From assembly GCA_029255685.2 (NCBI GenBank), contig CM055319.2, positions 36,528,530-36,592,529 on the forward strand: a stretch of DNA of 64,000 bases. Reading direction: 5' to 3'. A program made the translations under genes and the position numbers. Below the pieces are notes generated by a model that saw nothing but the letters and a program-made list of their open reading frames with translations, was not told the origin of the DNA and made no database searches. This document shows, one piece after another, positions 62,405 through 64,000 of this stretch. This stretch comes from Silene conica. Taxonomy: Eukaryota; Streptophyta; Magnoliopsida; Caryophyllales; Caryophyllaceae. Each line of letters opens with the position of its first letter. Within the stretch, counting starts at the first letter, position 1.

Positions 62405-63417
62405 ATCACCCCATCTTTCAAAAAGTTTCGTCCTCGAAACTTGAAAGCAGTTACAAGGACAACTCTACAACCAAAACTTCACAGACACTTTGATATACAA
62501 AAACTTAGGCTTTTTCCCAAATTTCAAAAGGTGAATTCTATAGTCCAGCCTCCATCAAGGAACGTTGGGGTTCTCGTTGCGCATTCAAGAACCTGACGTT
62601 CTAATCCGAAGGCAAAAACAAGGTGAAAATCAATTAAAATCCCAAAATTTAGATTGATCCGGTGTCGATGAGCATAGTACAGGTTATCAGACGTCTCCAA
62701 TAATGAGTTCCAATGGCAATCAACGCTGAAATCCATCAAAGTTGTAAAACCTTCAACTTTCTTCAAACTAGACCTCCAAAAAAATAAACTTTTATTTAAA
62801 ATTTCTCAAAAAGAGTAAAGTTGCAAAAGTAACGAAAGCTTAAAATCCTCGGAAAGGAAAATAATTCAAAACGGTTACAGAAAGCACAGAGACAACAACT
62901 TAAGATCAAGGAGGCGGAGTCAACAGAGATCGAGTCAAGAAGGTGATAATTCCTCAAAACTCAATCAAGGGGGAAGTTTACTTAAAAAGTACCTCGAGAA
63001 GCAAGTACAAGGATAAGTCGAAAGGAGATGAAGATAGATTTCAAGTAAGATGGTCAACTATTCAATAAGAAGGGATGTGCATCCGGAGTTATCAAAGAAG
63101 ACGATGCACAAAGATATGAGGAGTATCTTCAAGGCTCAGAAGCATTCTCCAACGGTAACACAAATCGTTCATCTTCGATAGCAAACACCGGTCTTGATCG
63201 TCAAATGGATGAGCTCACGGTACGTCGATTCAAAGATATACAAAGCAAACTCACCGACAATCAACAAACACGTTAGAACTTAACAAAAGCAATCACAATA
63301 CAGCCTACCACTTGTCCTTAAATCTACCCAATCTCTCATTCATTATTCAATTTATTGGTCAAGTTAAGTTTGGGGATTACATGAGTGCGTCGGGAGCGAT
63401 AACGCTCTGATACCAAC
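62405..63417 (-). mobile_element. Internal region B of the non-autonomous element
   Basis: A second copy of 54461-55472, with the same primer-binding site, leader, hairpin and polypurine tract and only scattered differences. No coding region. Confidence 0.88.
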
Positions 63418-63675
63418 TGTAAAACCCCTCGCGGGAGCGGAAAAAGTAAACATACAAAACATGCCAAAAATGCGCGAAATTTAAAACTTTTGACATGATA
63501 AGAAAACATGCGAGGTGTCTTAACAATATTAAACATGCGGAAGAAATAAAACATAAATAAATATCAAGTACAATACAAAAGAAGCCCGGGATAGAATATC
63601 CCTACAGACACAAAATACTGAAATCATAAGTCTAAGGTCTAGCTACACGATAAGGTAAGTCATCGATGATTGGAT
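63418..63675 (-). repeat. LTR C of the non-autonomous array (cut)
   Basis: It matches 55473-55734 and stops at 63675-63676, where a new element begins. Confidence 0.9.
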
Positions 63676-63676
63676 T

Positions 63677-64000
63677 TGTTGGGTTTTTAGTTACTCATAT
63701 ACTAAATATTTAGTCATACTAATCAAAATATTAATTAACCTTTTAATTAACTTATTTATGTGATCTTATGCATGCTTAATAATGCGGAAATAAGAGAGTT
63801 TTCGAACTCTTACTCACGGTCCGAATATATATAGCAAGGATGATCCTCCTAGTACCCAACAAGAATACCTCCTTTGGACGCACCAAGACAACCCCTTAAT
63901 AATCCGAAGTCTTTGAACAAGCTAGTACCAAGAATCGGTTTCCTTAATATTAATTCTAATCTCTTAATTAGAAATATAATCAAATACTATCACTCATATA
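63677..64000. mobile_element. Start of a further probable LTR element
   Basis: The match to LTR B breaks at TGGAT and new AT-rich sequence starts TGTTGGGTTTTTAG, a typical LTR end. It contains no gene before the window ends, and neither family nor strand can be told. Confidence 0.5.

Larger units (their letters stand above)
52866..63675 (-). mobile_element. Non-autonomous gypsy derivative: LTR-internal-LTR-internal-LTR array
   Basis: Minus strand: LTR A (about 52866-54460, cut), internal A (54461-55472), LTR B (55473-62404, about 3.55 kb without the CACTA insertion), internal B (62405-63417), LTR C (63418-63675, cut). Each internal part is about 1 kb with no gag or pol. Its primer-binding site, roughly 130-bp leader, pre-LTR hairpin and LTR ends closely match the chromovirus at 1-8042. 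The two internal copies differ at only a few per cent or less. A shared middle LTR points to recombination between two elements or two LTRs of one. It resembles a LARD and would rely on proteins from an autonomous chromovirus. Confidence 0.88.

Overview
The window is a piece of plant nuclear DNA made almost entirely of nested transposable elements. The gene families point to a plant, probably a dicot: a Tekay-like chromovirus with a chromodomain-type tail, two-gene CACTA elements, a Helitron ending in a hairpin plus CTAG, a TRIM, a Stowaway-like MITE and an L1 tail. I could not name the species. I found no ordinary host gene, tRNA or rRNA. The real open reading frames belong to transposons, or are gene pieces inside one.

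Layout. 1-8042: a young, apparently whole Ty3-gypsy chromovirus (gag-pol 615-5051, LTR 5117-8042), inserted into the LTR of an older inverted relative (8043-8549). 8550-11930: leader and LTR of a second gypsy family on the minus strand, inserted into a minus-strand Ty1-copia (11931-16421). 16422-18800: degenerate copia-like DNA interrupted by a 5'-truncated LINE (16908-17591). 18800-22199: mostly unrecognised AT-rich DNA with two small MITE-like elements. 22200-41058: a minus-strand Helitron with an RPA70-like gene and an antisense zinc-ribbon gene piece. Inside it sits an 11.1 kb CACTA element (24661-35763) with two apparently intact genes, a TNP2-type transposase and a TNP1/Transposase_24-type protein. 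41059-49735: a broken Ty1-copia whose right LTR holds a 549 bp TRIM. 49736-52865: a copy of the second gypsy family with an inverted end fragment. 52866-63675: an LTR-internal-LTR-internal-LTR array of a non-coding gypsy derivative. Its leader, polypurine-tract region and LTR ends match the chromovirus at 1-8042. A second, smaller CACTA (56593-59972) with only a six-exon Transposase_24 gene lies in its middle LTR. 63677-64000: the start of another probable LTR element.

How parts may work together. The chromovirus and the non-coding derivative look like an autonomous/non-autonomous pair. The larger CACTA could be self-sufficient, while the smaller one lacks the catalytic transposase.

The most unusual signal is in the chromovirus LTR. 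At 6780-7265 there are ten units with a constant 24-base core. In each unit the variable flanks are complementary to each other, with paired changes from unit to unit, so the array reads as a row of covarying stem-loops. A second, GC-rich stem-loop array lies just upstream (6079-6468), and the non-autonomous LTR holds its own stem-loop units at about the same relative place.
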